Of a stretch of 52,285 nt of DNA, positions 17,184-24,790 are shown one piece after another. This DNA comes from Methanoregula sp. (GTDB lineage: Archaea; Halobacteriota; Methanomicrobia; Methanomicrobiales; Methanospirillaceae). Where the stretch lies: positions 7,586-59,870 of the forward strand of contig NZ_PMZU01000051.1 of assembly GCF_003170075.1 (NCBI RefSeq), written 5' to 3'. Made by a program: the position numbers and the translations under genes. Positions within the stretch are counted from its first letter, which is position 1. Every line of letters begins with the position of its first letter. The notes beneath the pieces were generated by a model. That model saw only the letters and a program-made list of their open reading frames with translations, was not told the origin of the DNA and ran no database searches.

Positions 17184-17860
17184 ACCTTGAAGGTGAAATC
17201 CGCGCCAAAACTGCGCAGGGTCTTCTCAATATGCCGGGGGATGTCTTGTCCTGTCGGGTCGTAATCCCCGAAGTAGTAGATGAATGCAGGTTTATGCTGC
17301 TGCTGGATCTCTTCTGCCGCTTCATACAGGAGCGTCTCACTGGGGTATCCTTTGCAGGGCACCAGCGGCACATCGTATGAGCTGGTGGTGTCGATAATGA
17401 CCCCGATCAGGGCTTCTTTTTCAATCCAGATCTCAACATAGACCGGCTGCATCACCCAGACTGATCGCCGGTACGTTTCCTTGGAGATGGCAAGAAAATC
17501 ATCGAGGTCCTGGTAGGTCCGTGGTCTGCGGATCCAGCGCGTGTTATCCGTGATGAAATGGTAGGGGATGACCTCGATCTTCCGCATTTTCAGGAGATGC
17601 TTGGCTGTCTGCCGGTACCCGTTCTCGGTCTTCGGCACAAACCCCCGGGTCTCCAGCTGGTAAAACACCTGCCGCACGGTCATCGGGGTACCGCATATAT
17701 CGAAGACCCGCAAGATCCCTATCCATACGGAAAGGGTCTGGCCCCTAATCTGGTACTTCCCGCTTTCTTTGAGACAGCTGTTGATCCAATCCGCGAGCTT
17801 TGCATCAGTCCATTGGGAGAGAGGAACATCCCGTACAGTAAGACAACCTGCATCCGTCAC
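17184..17860 (-). pseudogene. TOPRIM-like (Spo11/TopoVI-A-like) protein, C-terminally truncated
   Basis: About 225 native residues remain. The N-terminal part resembles a winged helix that senses DNA (GTPMTVRQVFYQLETRGFV), followed by a TOPRIM-like segment with EIWIEKEAL (catalytic Glu) and YYFGDYDPTGQDIP (the DxD-type metal site). Such proteins occur in archaeal mobile elements and genomes with unknown roles. After GADFTFKVVAVTEE the frame runs into permease DNA, so the C-terminus is lost. The likely start is the GTG at 17860. The reading frame extends upstream to 18013 and would then overlap the small gene before it. Confidence 0.6.
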
Positions 17861-17924
17861 GGGCGTCCCTCTGCTGTGGCCCGGTTCCTGCCATTCAGGA
17901 ACAGCGCGAGAAAAATGGGTGCGG

Positions 17925-18239
17925 TCATGCAGCCGCACCCGTGTTCTGATATTTGCTGCGCGTCCGGAGAATTTTCTCCCTCTCCGTAAGCTTATGCGTC
18001 GGCCGTGCCACATGCACCCGGTACAAAAAAGGATGGGTGGTGGTCACTGCTTCGATCAGGCCGGCGTCCAGGAGGTCCCAGCAGACCGCGCGGGAAAATC
18101 CGCTTATCCTGCTGCACGCTTCCCGGTACGTGAAGGTATCCGTGCCGAAGCACTCCATAAGGCTGCCAAGGATGGGCTTTTTATATAGCCCTCCCCCGCG
18201 AAAGACTGCCCCCCGGCGCGCGGGGATGGAGATGTTCAT
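17925..18239 (-). CDS. Small helix-turn-helix-like protein of the element
   Basis: 104 residues. The middle part (FTYREACSRISGFSRAVCWDLLDAGLI) has the spacing of a winged-helix domain, and the C-terminal part is basic. The start at 18239 has a strong GGAGGTG ribosome-binding site that is also one arm of a perfect 9-bp inverted repeat. It lies just upstream of the TOPRIM-like gene in the same direction, so the two probably formed an operon. It may regulate the element or work with the TOPRIM protein. I do not recognise the family. Confidence 0.5.
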   Translation of the reverse strand: MNISIPARRGAVFRGGGLYKKPILGSLMECFGTDTFTYREACSRISGFSRAVCWDLLDAGLIEAVTTTHPFLYRVHVARPTHKLTEREKILRTRSKYQNTGAAA

Positions 18240-18243
18240 GCAG

Positions 18244-18270
18244 CCACCTCCGTGCAATTGCCGGAGGTGG
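18244..18270. promoter_or_regulatory. Perfect 9-bp inverted repeat covering the ribosome-binding site
   Basis: CCACCTCCG and CGGAGGTGG flank a 9-base loop containing GCAATTGC. On the minus strand the second arm is the ribosome-binding site of the gene starting at 18239. The hairpin would mask that site in RNA; alternatively it is a protein-binding palindrome. Confidence 0.5.
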
Positions 18271-18611
18271 TGTTCTCTTGTATGATCCATTCGCCCTTAT
18301 CGATAAGGATCTGGGCGACCGTTTTATGCAACTCCGACGGTAAATGGTGGAGTTGCTCTTCCGTTATTTTTCGCAGGTGCATTGATAGTCCCGTCCCGCG
18401 GAAATGTTTGCTCCGCTTCGTCAGGAGTTATCACAGCACGTTCGTGCGCGAACATAGCACACCCCAAATTGCGTGTCAGTCCCGACATTACTGTCGTGAC
18501 CACACTCGCCAAAAACGATTAAATCGTTGAATTATTGCTATGCACTTTATTATTTGTATTTTAATATCTATATAGATTCGTTTTCCGTCGTTGAAAAAAG
18601 AGAAAAAATGG
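18271..18611. other. Intergenic stretch with an operator-like palindrome
   Basis: No convincing gene. A minus-strand frame of about 62 codons (18324-18512) begins with TTG and looks non-coding. A near-perfect palindrome AACGATT-A-AATCGTT sits at 18514-18528. The AT-rich stretch 18530-18590 follows, and a T-rich tract on the minus strand (18592-18608) directly after the integrase stop probably terminates that gene. Confidence 0.45.
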
Positions 18612-19898
18612 TTAACCGATCGTTATCGCACCGCTGGCGATCTGTTTCTTCATAGATTCCAGCTGCTGTGCCATGTATTTGTACACAGGGTGCGCCTCTA
18701 TCTCGGACGTGAGCTGTTCGATCGTCGCCATTTCATCGTCAGACAACGGATGCCCGCATTTTGCGCAGTAATGTGACGTAGGGGTGTTCACGGTCGCACA
18801 GTACCGGCATTGCTGGACCAGCAGCGGGTCCTTCGGTTTGGCTGCCGGTTTGATACCGTTTTTCTTCATGACTTCGCGTTCGACATCCTCGAAATTCATG
18901 TGGTTATACGTCTCCAACATCTTCGAACCGCGGTTTCCCCACATCATGTCCTTGATTGTGGTCTCGCTGTACCCCTTGCGGGCCAGGTCGGTTACCCGTG
19001 AGTGCCGGTAGAGATGGGCAGTCACGTGTTTTGTTATGCCGGCACGCACCACGATCTCGCGGATGTGTTTTGTTACTGCGGCATGCTTGAGGGGTTTGCA
19101 ATCACGGTTCATGAACACCAGGGCGTCGTCACTGATCAGGAACGGATAGTCAGATTTCCATTGGAGGAGGTAGGGCCGGGCAAGGGTGAGCGGTATTTTA
19201 CGGGGTTTGCCGGTCTTCCCGTCGGTGTTTATCACTATCGTATACTCGTTGACCTTGACCTGCCCCCAGGTCAGCGTGGCCAATTCCCCGATGCGTAATC
19301 CGCCCTCGTAGAGAACGGCGATCAGTGCCTTGTCGATGGGCCGGATGCACGCCTGGATCATGGCCAGGATCTCGGTCTCCGAGAAACATTGCCCGGCGGT
19401 TTTGGTCATCAAATCGCCGTGGGGTATCTTGATCTTGAGAATCTTCTCGCGCTTGCACGCGGAGATCTCGTTATCGACGAGCCATAAGAGGAATTTTTTC
19501 AAGATCGCGATCAGATCCTTCAAGGTGTTCTTCTTGTAGTGCTCGCCTTCATGCGGGGCAGTCCTGACCGGAGCTTTCTGGATGGTATCGATTGCCTTCA
19601 AGATATCGGTGTACGTGTTCTTCCGGTATTCACCGAGATAATTCCGCCACCGGATAAGATCGTAGGTGATCTTGTTGGCGTGACCGACACCGAAAATATG
19701 CTCTCCCTTGGATTCAAGGATAAACTGGTTGATGAGATCGCTATCGTCTTTCGATATCAGGCCGGATTGTAATGCCCGTGATAATGCATTGCCTGCGTAC
19801 TCCGGTTTTATGAGATGGAAGCTGCACTCCTTGAGCTTCGGGGCAACCGTGCGTTGAACCTTACCGGCAGGCAGTCGGTTTTTCACAGTACTCTGCAT
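18612..19898 (-). CDS. Tyrosine recombinase / integrase with C-terminal zinc ribbon
   Basis: 428 residues of the phage-integrase (XerC/D-like) family, which cuts and joins DNA at attachment sites through a phosphotyrosine. An N-terminal SAM-like core-binding region (about 60-160) is followed by the catalytic domain with Arg in GGLRIGEL (near 200), HLYRHSR (near 296, the His-x-x-Arg box) and Tyr in ETYNHM (near 328). The end carries a Cys4 zinc ribbon (CRYCATVN...CAKCGHPL), common in archaeal versions. All catalytic residues are visible, so it may be active. A TATA box at 19921-19930 lies about 25 bp before the ATG, suggesting a leaderless transcript. Confidence 0.9.
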   Translation of the reverse strand: MQSTVKNRLPAGKVQRTVAPKLKECSFHLIKPEYAGNALSRALQSGLISKDDSDLINQFILESKGEHIFGVGHANKITYDLIRWRNYLGEYRKNTYTDILKAIDTIQKAPVRTAPHEGEHYKKNTLKDLIAILKKFLLWLVDNEISACKREKILKIKIPHGDLMTKTAGQCFSETEILAMIQACIRPIDKALIAVLYEGGLRIGELATLTWGQVKVNEYTIVINTDGKTGKPRKIPLTLARPYLLQWKSDYPFLISDDALVFMNRDCKPLKHAAVTKHIREIVVRAGITKHVTAHLYRHSRVTDLARKGYSETTIKDMMWGNRGSKMLETYNHMNFEDVEREVMKKNGIKPAAKPKDPLLVQQCRYCATVNTPTSHYCAKCGHPLSDDEMATIEQLTSEIEAHPVYKYMAQQLESMKKQIASGAITIG

Positions 19899-19920
19899 GG
19901 CTATGCCAGTCGGAGGAGTA

Positions 19921-19963
19921 CTTATAAATGTTCTGGTTCCGACGTTCGGGCTTCTGACCAGAA
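19921..19963 (-). promoter_or_regulatory. Integrase promoter and adjacent inverted repeat
   Basis: On the minus strand CATTTATAAG (19921-19930) is a good TATA box for the integrase. Directly beside it TTCTGGT (19931-19937) and ACCAGAA (19957-19963) form perfect 7-bp arms with an inner CCGA/TCGG pair. The repeat lies between the integrase promoter and the tRNA 3' end, so it may be an integrase arm site or operator. Confidence 0.45.
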
Positions 19964-19970
19964 GTGGGAA

Positions 19971-20055
19971 TGCGAGGGATGGGATTCGAACCCAAGAACT
20001 CCTGCGAGACCAGGCCCTGAACCTGGCGCCGTTGACCTGGCTTGGCTACCCTCGC
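19971..20055 (-). tRNA. tRNA-Leu (anticodon CAG)
   Basis: 85 nucleotides with acceptor arms GCGAGGG/CCCTCGC and discriminator A. The anticodon stem-loop is CCAGG-TTCAGGG-CCTGG (anticodon CAG). A long class II variable arm (CTC/GAG stem) and a T-loop TTCGAAT are present. No intron and no encoded CCA are visible. The outer T-stem pair is T-T. A TATA box TTTATTAAA (minus strand) lies 24-32 nt upstream. Confidence 0.95.
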
Positions 20056-20078
20056 GCCTGTATAGATTATGTTCCCGG

Positions 20079-20087
20079 TTTAATAAA
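20079..20087 (-). promoter_or_regulatory. TATA box of tRNA-Leu
   Basis: The minus-strand reading TTTATTAAA lies at the standard archaeal distance from the tRNA 5' end. Confidence 0.6.
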
Positions 20088-20124
20088 GGTAGGGGAAAAT
20101 GGTACAGAGGGTGGGAAGCGATAA

Positions 20125-21954
20125 TTACTGCTTCTGCCCGTTCGCGTACCGCTTAAGTTCCCGCTCCCGCAGATCGATCCTACGGATCTTGCCGGAGATG
20201 GTTTTTGGGAGGGAATCGACAAACTCAATTAATCTCGGGTACTTATACGGTGCCGTGACCTTCTTTACATAGGTCTGGAGATCCTTGACCAGTGCCTCCG
20301 ATGGGGTAAAACCTGGTTTTAGAATCACAAACGCTTTGACGACCATGCCCCGGATATCATCCGGTGAACCCACAACGGCCGCCTCCTGCACGGCCGGGTG
20401 CTCGATGAGTGCACTTTCCACCTCAAACGGCCCGATCCGGTAGCCGGATGCCTTGATTACATCATCATCGCGGCCGATAAACCAGAAATACCCGTCCTCA
20501 TCCTTGTAGGCCTTATCACCGGTGTAATACCACCCGTTTATGAACGATTTTTTGTTCTCTTCGGGGTTCTCAAAGTACTCCATGAACATCCCGACCGGCT
20601 TTGGATCAATTTTGATCGCGATCCGGCCCTCTTCATGGACGCCGACCGGTTTCCCGTTCTCATCATGGAGATCGATCACCCAGCCTGGCGCAGGTTTGCC
20701 CATCGACCCGAACCGTGGCTCCATACAGGGGAATGTCCCGATGCAGAGCACGGTTTCGGTCTGGCCGTACCCTTCGTAGATGGTCAGGCCCGTTGCATCC
20801 TTCCATGCCTTGATCACCTCGGGGTTGAGCGGCTCGCCGGCGCTCACGCAGTGCCGGAGCTCGGTGAAGTCGAACTTGTCGAGATCGGCGAGGATCAGCA
20901 TCCGGTAGATCGTGGGAGGGACACAGAATGTCGAGATACCATATTTTTCAATAAGCGGCAAAAGTTCGGTCGCGTTGAACCGGCCCCGGATATCGTAGAC
21001 AAAAATTGCAGCACCCTCAAGCCAGGGCCCGTACAGTTTCCCCCATGCACTCTTTGCCCACCCGGTGTCCGAGAACGTGAAGTGGAGATCGTTTGTGTGG
21101 ATATCATGCCAGAACCGGGACGTGGTGATATGGCCAAGCGCGTAACTCTGGCTGTGCATTACCATCTTTGCCTCCCCGGTGGTTCCTGATGTAAAAAAGA
21201 TCACCATCGGGTCGGTGGCTTTCGTCTTTTTCATGCCGGGAAGGTTGACCAGTTTGGACGAGACCGGAGCCGGGTAATCGAGTTCGACCTGATAGCTGAT
21301 CCAGTGATCACGCTTACCGTCCACCAGAAACCGGCAGGTCAGGGAGGGGCACTCACTGATGATGGAATCGATCTTGTCGGCCTGATCTTCCGTGGTGATT
21401 ACCATCTTGATCTCTGCGGCATTGATGCGGTATTTCAGGTCGTGGGGCGTGAGCATGGTCGGGGCCGGGCAGTAGATTGCACCACGCTTAATGAGAGCGA
21501 TGGTTGCGATCCACCATTCCGGCACCCGGGGCAGCATGATGAGGACCCGGTCACCCTTGTTGAGACCGTATTTAATGAGCATGTTCACGACCTGGTTGGA
21601 AAGCCGCATCAGGTCCCAGAAGGTAAATTTCTTCTCCGCACCCTTCTGGTTGGTCCAGATCATCGCAATCTTGTTCCGGTCTTTCTTTGCCCAAGCATCG
21701 ATTACGTCAAACCCGAAGTTGAAGTACTCGGGGACAGCAATATGGAAGTCCCGGTATATCGCATCGTAGTCCTGCATGTTGGTCCCGGTTGCGCCGGGTG
21801 CAGTGGGTGTGCACGCGAGGGTTGGTGCATTGGGGGTAAGATGGCCGGTGCAGGCCTCCGCAATCCAGTCCGAGCGTGAGATCTTCCGTTCTTCGCAGAT
21901 CTTGTCAATATTGTTCGTTAAGGTATCATCCATGGAAACAGAATATCGCACCAT
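20125..21954 (-). CDS. RHH domain fused to AMP-forming acyl-CoA synthetase
   Basis: 609 residues. Residues 1-42 have the pattern of a ribbon-helix-helix DNA-binding domain (VRYSVSMDD strand, a first helix, then ISRSDWIAEAC). A Thr/Pro/Ala linker (43-59) leads to a complete acyl-CoA synthetase. The enzyme shows the ATP loop FFTSGTTGEAKMV, YEGYGQTE, the hinge region YYTGDKAYKDEDGYFWFIGR with its Asp, and the adenylation Lys in SGKIRR. Such enzymes activate acetate or other short or medium acids to acyl-CoA via acyl-AMP. The paralogue at 22932-24599 lacks the DNA-binding part and begins where Met60 here would be. The frame is open throughout. An internal start at 21777 (Met60) has no good ribosome-binding site, so I favour the fusion. 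Confidence 0.88.
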   Translation of the reverse strand: MVRYSVSMDDTLTNNIDKICEERKISRSDWIAEACTGHLTPNAPTLACTPTAPGATGTNMQDYDAIYRDFHIAVPEYFNFGFDVIDAWAKKDRNKIAMIWTNQKGAEKKFTFWDLMRLSNQVVNMLIKYGLNKGDRVLIMLPRVPEWWIATIALIKRGAIYCPAPTMLTPHDLKYRINAAEIKMVITTEDQADKIDSIISECPSLTCRFLVDGKRDHWISYQVELDYPAPVSSKLVNLPGMKKTKATDPMVIFFTSGTTGEAKMVMHSQSYALGHITTSRFWHDIHTNDLHFTFSDTGWAKSAWGKLYGPWLEGAAIFVYDIRGRFNATELLPLIEKYGISTFCVPPTIYRMLILADLDKFDFTELRHCVSAGEPLNPEVIKAWKDATGLTIYEGYGQTETVLCIGTFPCMEPRFGSMGKPAPGWVIDLHDENGKPVGVHEEGRIAIKIDPKPVGMFMEYFENPEENKKSFINGWYYTGDKAYKDEDGYFWFIGRDDDVIKASGYRIGPFEVESALIEHPAVQEAAVVGSPDDIRGMVVKAFVILKPGFTPSEALVKDLQTYVKKVTAPYKYPRLIEFVDSLPKTISGKIRRIDLRERELKRYANGQKQ

Positions 21955-22008
21955 GCCGGATCTGTTAGATGGTGCACTTTATCATCATTTTGTTCTTTTT
22001 CTGCACCA
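21948..22008. promoter_or_regulatory. GCACCAT / ATGGTGC repeats at the RHH-synthetase promoter
   Basis: GCACCAT (21948-21954, overlapping the start codon), ATGGTGC (21969-21975) and GCACCA (22003-22008) form an inverted pair plus an extra half-site. A minus-strand TATA-like AAATATACG overlaps the last half-site region. Such short repeats are typical of RHH operators, so autoregulation is possible. Confidence 0.4.
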
Positions 22009-22285
22009 CGTATATTTGTCATCTGATATGAAACAGGTATTTTAACATCCAGTTTCTCTCATGAATGTACGATACAGGGATCAGTGTACCACCCTGCAAC
22101 AGGCCTTGCTCCGAACAAAAATGTCAGTGAGGCAACTCTGGGTGCTTGGCAGGAAATAGCAGGGAGGGTCCTGACATGCAGGTGGGTTCGTGTGCGTTCC
22201 TGAAACCGGTGCACCAGATCGCGCGGAGCAAAAATTGGTTGTGCACGTGTTCGCGATTGAGCACATGGTCGGTTATTTTCCTGCG

Positions 22286-22851
22286 CTGGAAATCTGAAAC
22301 GGCCCCGGACATTTTGCCCGTAAAAAAGTTCAAACGGAAAATTTTCCGATGCAAAAGTTTTCGTGCCTGAAAATCTCCGATCGATCATGGCAAAATCCGG
22401 AAAATCTCACGGGTTTCCCGTATTGTACCGTTGGAGACCTGTCACAAGTCCGCGTTGTTGTATGACCGGTCCCTTCGGCACCCGGACCCTGTAAAAATTA
22501 TAAGGTCGGTTTTTTTCGGTCTGGAAGTTTACGGCTGGGAAAATCTTCGGCATGAAATTTTTATAACCGGGAAGTTTTGCGGTTAAAATTTTTGTGCTGT
22601 AAATTTTTGAAACTAAAACTTTTATGGGCCAAAAATTTCGGGTTTGAAACTGTGGAGCCAGAACATGCATGTCCGGGCTGGGTGCAGTTAGCGTTGGAAA
22701 CACGGTCGGGCGTGGATCACTGGTGTCAGGTTGTCCGGGAAATCTTTTTGTTCGAAATTTTTTCGGCCGAATAACGCAGACCGGTATTTTTAGCAAACAA
22801 AAATCAGGCAGCGGAAATATTTCCGGACAAAAAACGCATGCGGGCCGGAAA
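22286..22851. repeat. 15-bp periodic degenerate repeat tract
   Basis: Most of the 977-bp gap between the two synthetase genes consists of imperfect 15-bp units with a variable GC-containing half and an A-run/T-run half. Nine units run in perfect phase from 22518 to 22652 (for example GGCTGGGAAAATCTT, CGGCATGAAATTTTT, ATAACCGGGAAGTTT). Seven more run from 22732 to 22836, and at least three from 22316 to 22360. Stop-free frames on the minus strand follow from the period being divisible by three. I see no start signals for a gene. The remainder of the gap (22050-22285) holds nothing recognisable. Confidence 0.8.
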
Positions 22852-22931
22852 AACAGGAACGTGAATCTCCCTGCCTGCCTCTGTGAATAATCCAATCAGG
22901 GTGCGTTGACCCTGGTCGGCCTGCCACCGGA

Positions 22932-24599
22932 TTACTTGAATTCCCGGTACTTCCGCAGTTCCTTCTCGCGCAGTTCGGCCCTCCGTATCTTGCCGGAATG
23001 GGTCTTTGGGAGTTCGGTGACAAATTCGATTTCTCTCGGATACTTGTACGGCGCCGTGGTGCGTTTCACGTAGGACTTGATCTCTTTTACCAACGTTTCT
23101 GACGGCTCGTAGCCCTTATTTAAGACGACAAATGCCTTGACGATCAGGCCCCTGATCCGGTCCGGTGCGCCCACGACTGCTGCTTCCTGCACGGCCGGGT
23201 GTTCGATGAGCGCGCTCTCAACCTCGAACGGCCCGATCCGGTAGCCGGACGATTTGATCACATCATCGTCGCGGCCGATGAACCAGAAGTAACCGTCCTC
23301 GTCCTTGTACGCCTTGTCTCCCGTGTAATACCAGCCGTTCATAAATGATTTTTTGTTCTCTTCGGGGTTATCAATGTACTCCACAAGAAGGCCGGGTGGC
23401 GGGGGGTTGCAGGAGATCGCTATTCGTCCCTCCTCGCGGACGCCGACCGGTTTTCCCGCATCGTCATGGATTTCAACATTCCAGCCGGGCGAGGGTTTCC
23501 CCATTGAGCCGGGTTTTACCTCAAGGCACGGGAACGCGGCGACGCAGCAGCACGTCTCGCTCTGGCCGTAGCCTTCGTGGATAGTAAGGCCGGTGCCTGC
23601 CTTCCAGACCCGGATCACCTCCGGGTTGAGGGGTTCGCCCGCACTCGTACAGTGGCGCAGTGAGGAGAGATCGAACTTATCGAGATCGGCAAGGATCAGC
23701 ATCCGGTAGATTGTAGGCGGGCAGCAGAACGTCGTAATCTGGTATCTCTCAAGGAGCGGGAGTATCTCGGTCGCGTTGAATTTCCCGACAAAGTTGTACA
23801 CAAAGAGGCAGGCGCCTTCGATCCACTGGCCGAAGATCTTACCCCACCCGCATTTTGCCCAGCCGGTATCAGTGACCGTGAAGTGCAGGTCGTTGTGCCG
23901 AATGTCCTGCCAGAACCGGGCGGTGACGATCTGGCCGAGCGGGTGGGCGTGGTTGTGGAGCACCATCTTTGGCTCCCCCACGGTGCCGGAGGTAAAATAG
24001 ATCAGCATCGGGTCGGTGTTTTTCGTGCGCTGCTGGTCCGGGATGCTTACGGAATGGTGCGAAACCGGCGCCGGGTAGAGCAGCTCGTAGGGCCAGCTTG
24101 CCCAGCCTTCGAGTTCACCATCGACAACAAACCGGCAGGTGAGCGTCGGGCACTCGTTGCAAATCTCCTTGACCTTGCTCGAATTTTCAAGATTGGTAAT
24201 GACCATCCGGAATTTGCCCTTGTTGACCCGGTATTTTATGTCTCGTGGGGTGAGCATGGTCGGGCAGGGGCAAAAGACCGCGCCAAGCTTGATGAGCGCG
24301 ACAACGAAGATCCACCACTCGGGAATCCGGGGAAGCATGATGAGGACCCGGTCGCCTTTGTTGATCCCGTACTTCAGGAGCACGTTTGCTGCCTGGTTGG
24401 AGAGGTTGGACATGTCGAGGAAGCTGAACTTCTTTTCCTCACCCTGCTGATTTGCCCAGATCATGGCAAGCTTGTTTCGGTCTTTTTTTGCCCAGGCATC
24501 TACGACATCAAAACCGAAGTTGAAGTACTTGGGAACCTCGATTGAGAATGTTGCCTTCACTTGTTCGTAATTTTCCATGTTATGCTGGTCTTCACCCAT
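22932..24599 (-). CDS. AMP-forming acyl-CoA synthetase (acetyl/medium-chain type)
   Basis: 555 residues, closely similar along its full length to the enzyme part of the RHH fusion at 20125-21954. Motifs are IYFTSGTVGEPKMVLHN (ATP loop), HEGYGQSE, YYTGDKAYKDEDGYFWFIGR and KTHSGKIRR with the adenylation Lys. It activates a carboxylic acid with ATP and CoA, giving AMP and pyrophosphate; in methanogens such enzymes feed acetate or branched acids into biosynthesis. The substrate cannot be read from sequence alone. It starts with a short polar N-terminus and lacks the RHH domain. It diverges from the tbp gene across about 190 bp and probably has its own promoter. Confidence 0.92.
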   Translation of the reverse strand: MGEDQHNMENYEQVKATFSIEVPKYFNFGFDVVDAWAKKDRNKLAMIWANQQGEEKKFSFLDMSNLSNQAANVLLKYGINKGDRVLIMLPRIPEWWIFVVALIKLGAVFCPCPTMLTPRDIKYRVNKGKFRMVITNLENSSKVKEICNECPTLTCRFVVDGELEGWASWPYELLYPAPVSHHSVSIPDQQRTKNTDPMLIYFTSGTVGEPKMVLHNHAHPLGQIVTARFWQDIRHNDLHFTVTDTGWAKCGWGKIFGQWIEGACLFVYNFVGKFNATEILPLLERYQITTFCCPPTIYRMLILADLDKFDLSSLRHCTSAGEPLNPEVIRVWKAGTGLTIHEGYGQSETCCCVAAFPCLEVKPGSMGKPSPGWNVEIHDDAGKPVGVREEGRIAISCNPPPPGLLVEYIDNPEENKKSFMNGWYYTGDKAYKDEDGYFWFIGRDDDVIKSSGYRIGPFEVESALIEHPAVQEAAVVGAPDRIRGLIVKAFVVLNKGYEPSETLVKEIKSYVKRTTAPYKYPREIEFVTELPKTHSGKIRRAELREKELRKYREFK

Positions 24600-24790
24600 A
24601 GAATCAGCCTGATTATTGCGAGAATATTGAGGGTATTTCCATTTTAATCTGTCTTTTAGTCACACAAAAATCACTCTGCACAACGATCGATTTTTGCCGT
24701 TCACCCTACCATTCCCCGTCAGAGGATACAGATTAGACCATAAAGATTCTCCATTAGTATTATGATTGGACAGACTGCATAGTATACAGG

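Larger units (their letters stand above)
17184..19970. mobile_element. Remnant of an integrated element next to tRNA-Leu
   Basis: A block between a broken permease gene and tRNA-Leu(CAG) contains a truncated TOPRIM-like gene, a small helix-turn-helix-like gene and a tyrosine integrase, all on the minus strand. The integrase lies directly beside the 3' end of the tRNA, a usual archaeal integration site. I found no second copy of the tRNA 3' end at the other border, so the element looks degraded or rearranged rather than cleanly bounded. The left border is set by the loss of permease similarity. Confidence 0.55.

Noticed and set aside
16430-17380. TadC/ArlJ platform protein as partner of the secretion ATPase
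   Set aside because: The residues match the AI-2E permease family (PFHRRLS, ISGNTIYALL) rather than a pilus platform protein.
18324-18512. Possible small minus-strand gene after the palindrome at 18514
   Set aside because: It starts with TTG, has no ribosome-binding site and no recognisable features.
22407-22895. 162-codon minus-strand frame with a 5-residue repeat pattern
   Set aside because: The open frame is explained by the 15-bp DNA period. There is no ribosome-binding site, and similar open frames occur in other phases of the tract. It was kept as a repeat, not a gene.
23883-24545. 220-codon plus-strand frame opposite the acyl-CoA synthetase
   Set aside because: It is the antisense of a well-conserved enzyme with high GC third positions, a typical shadow.
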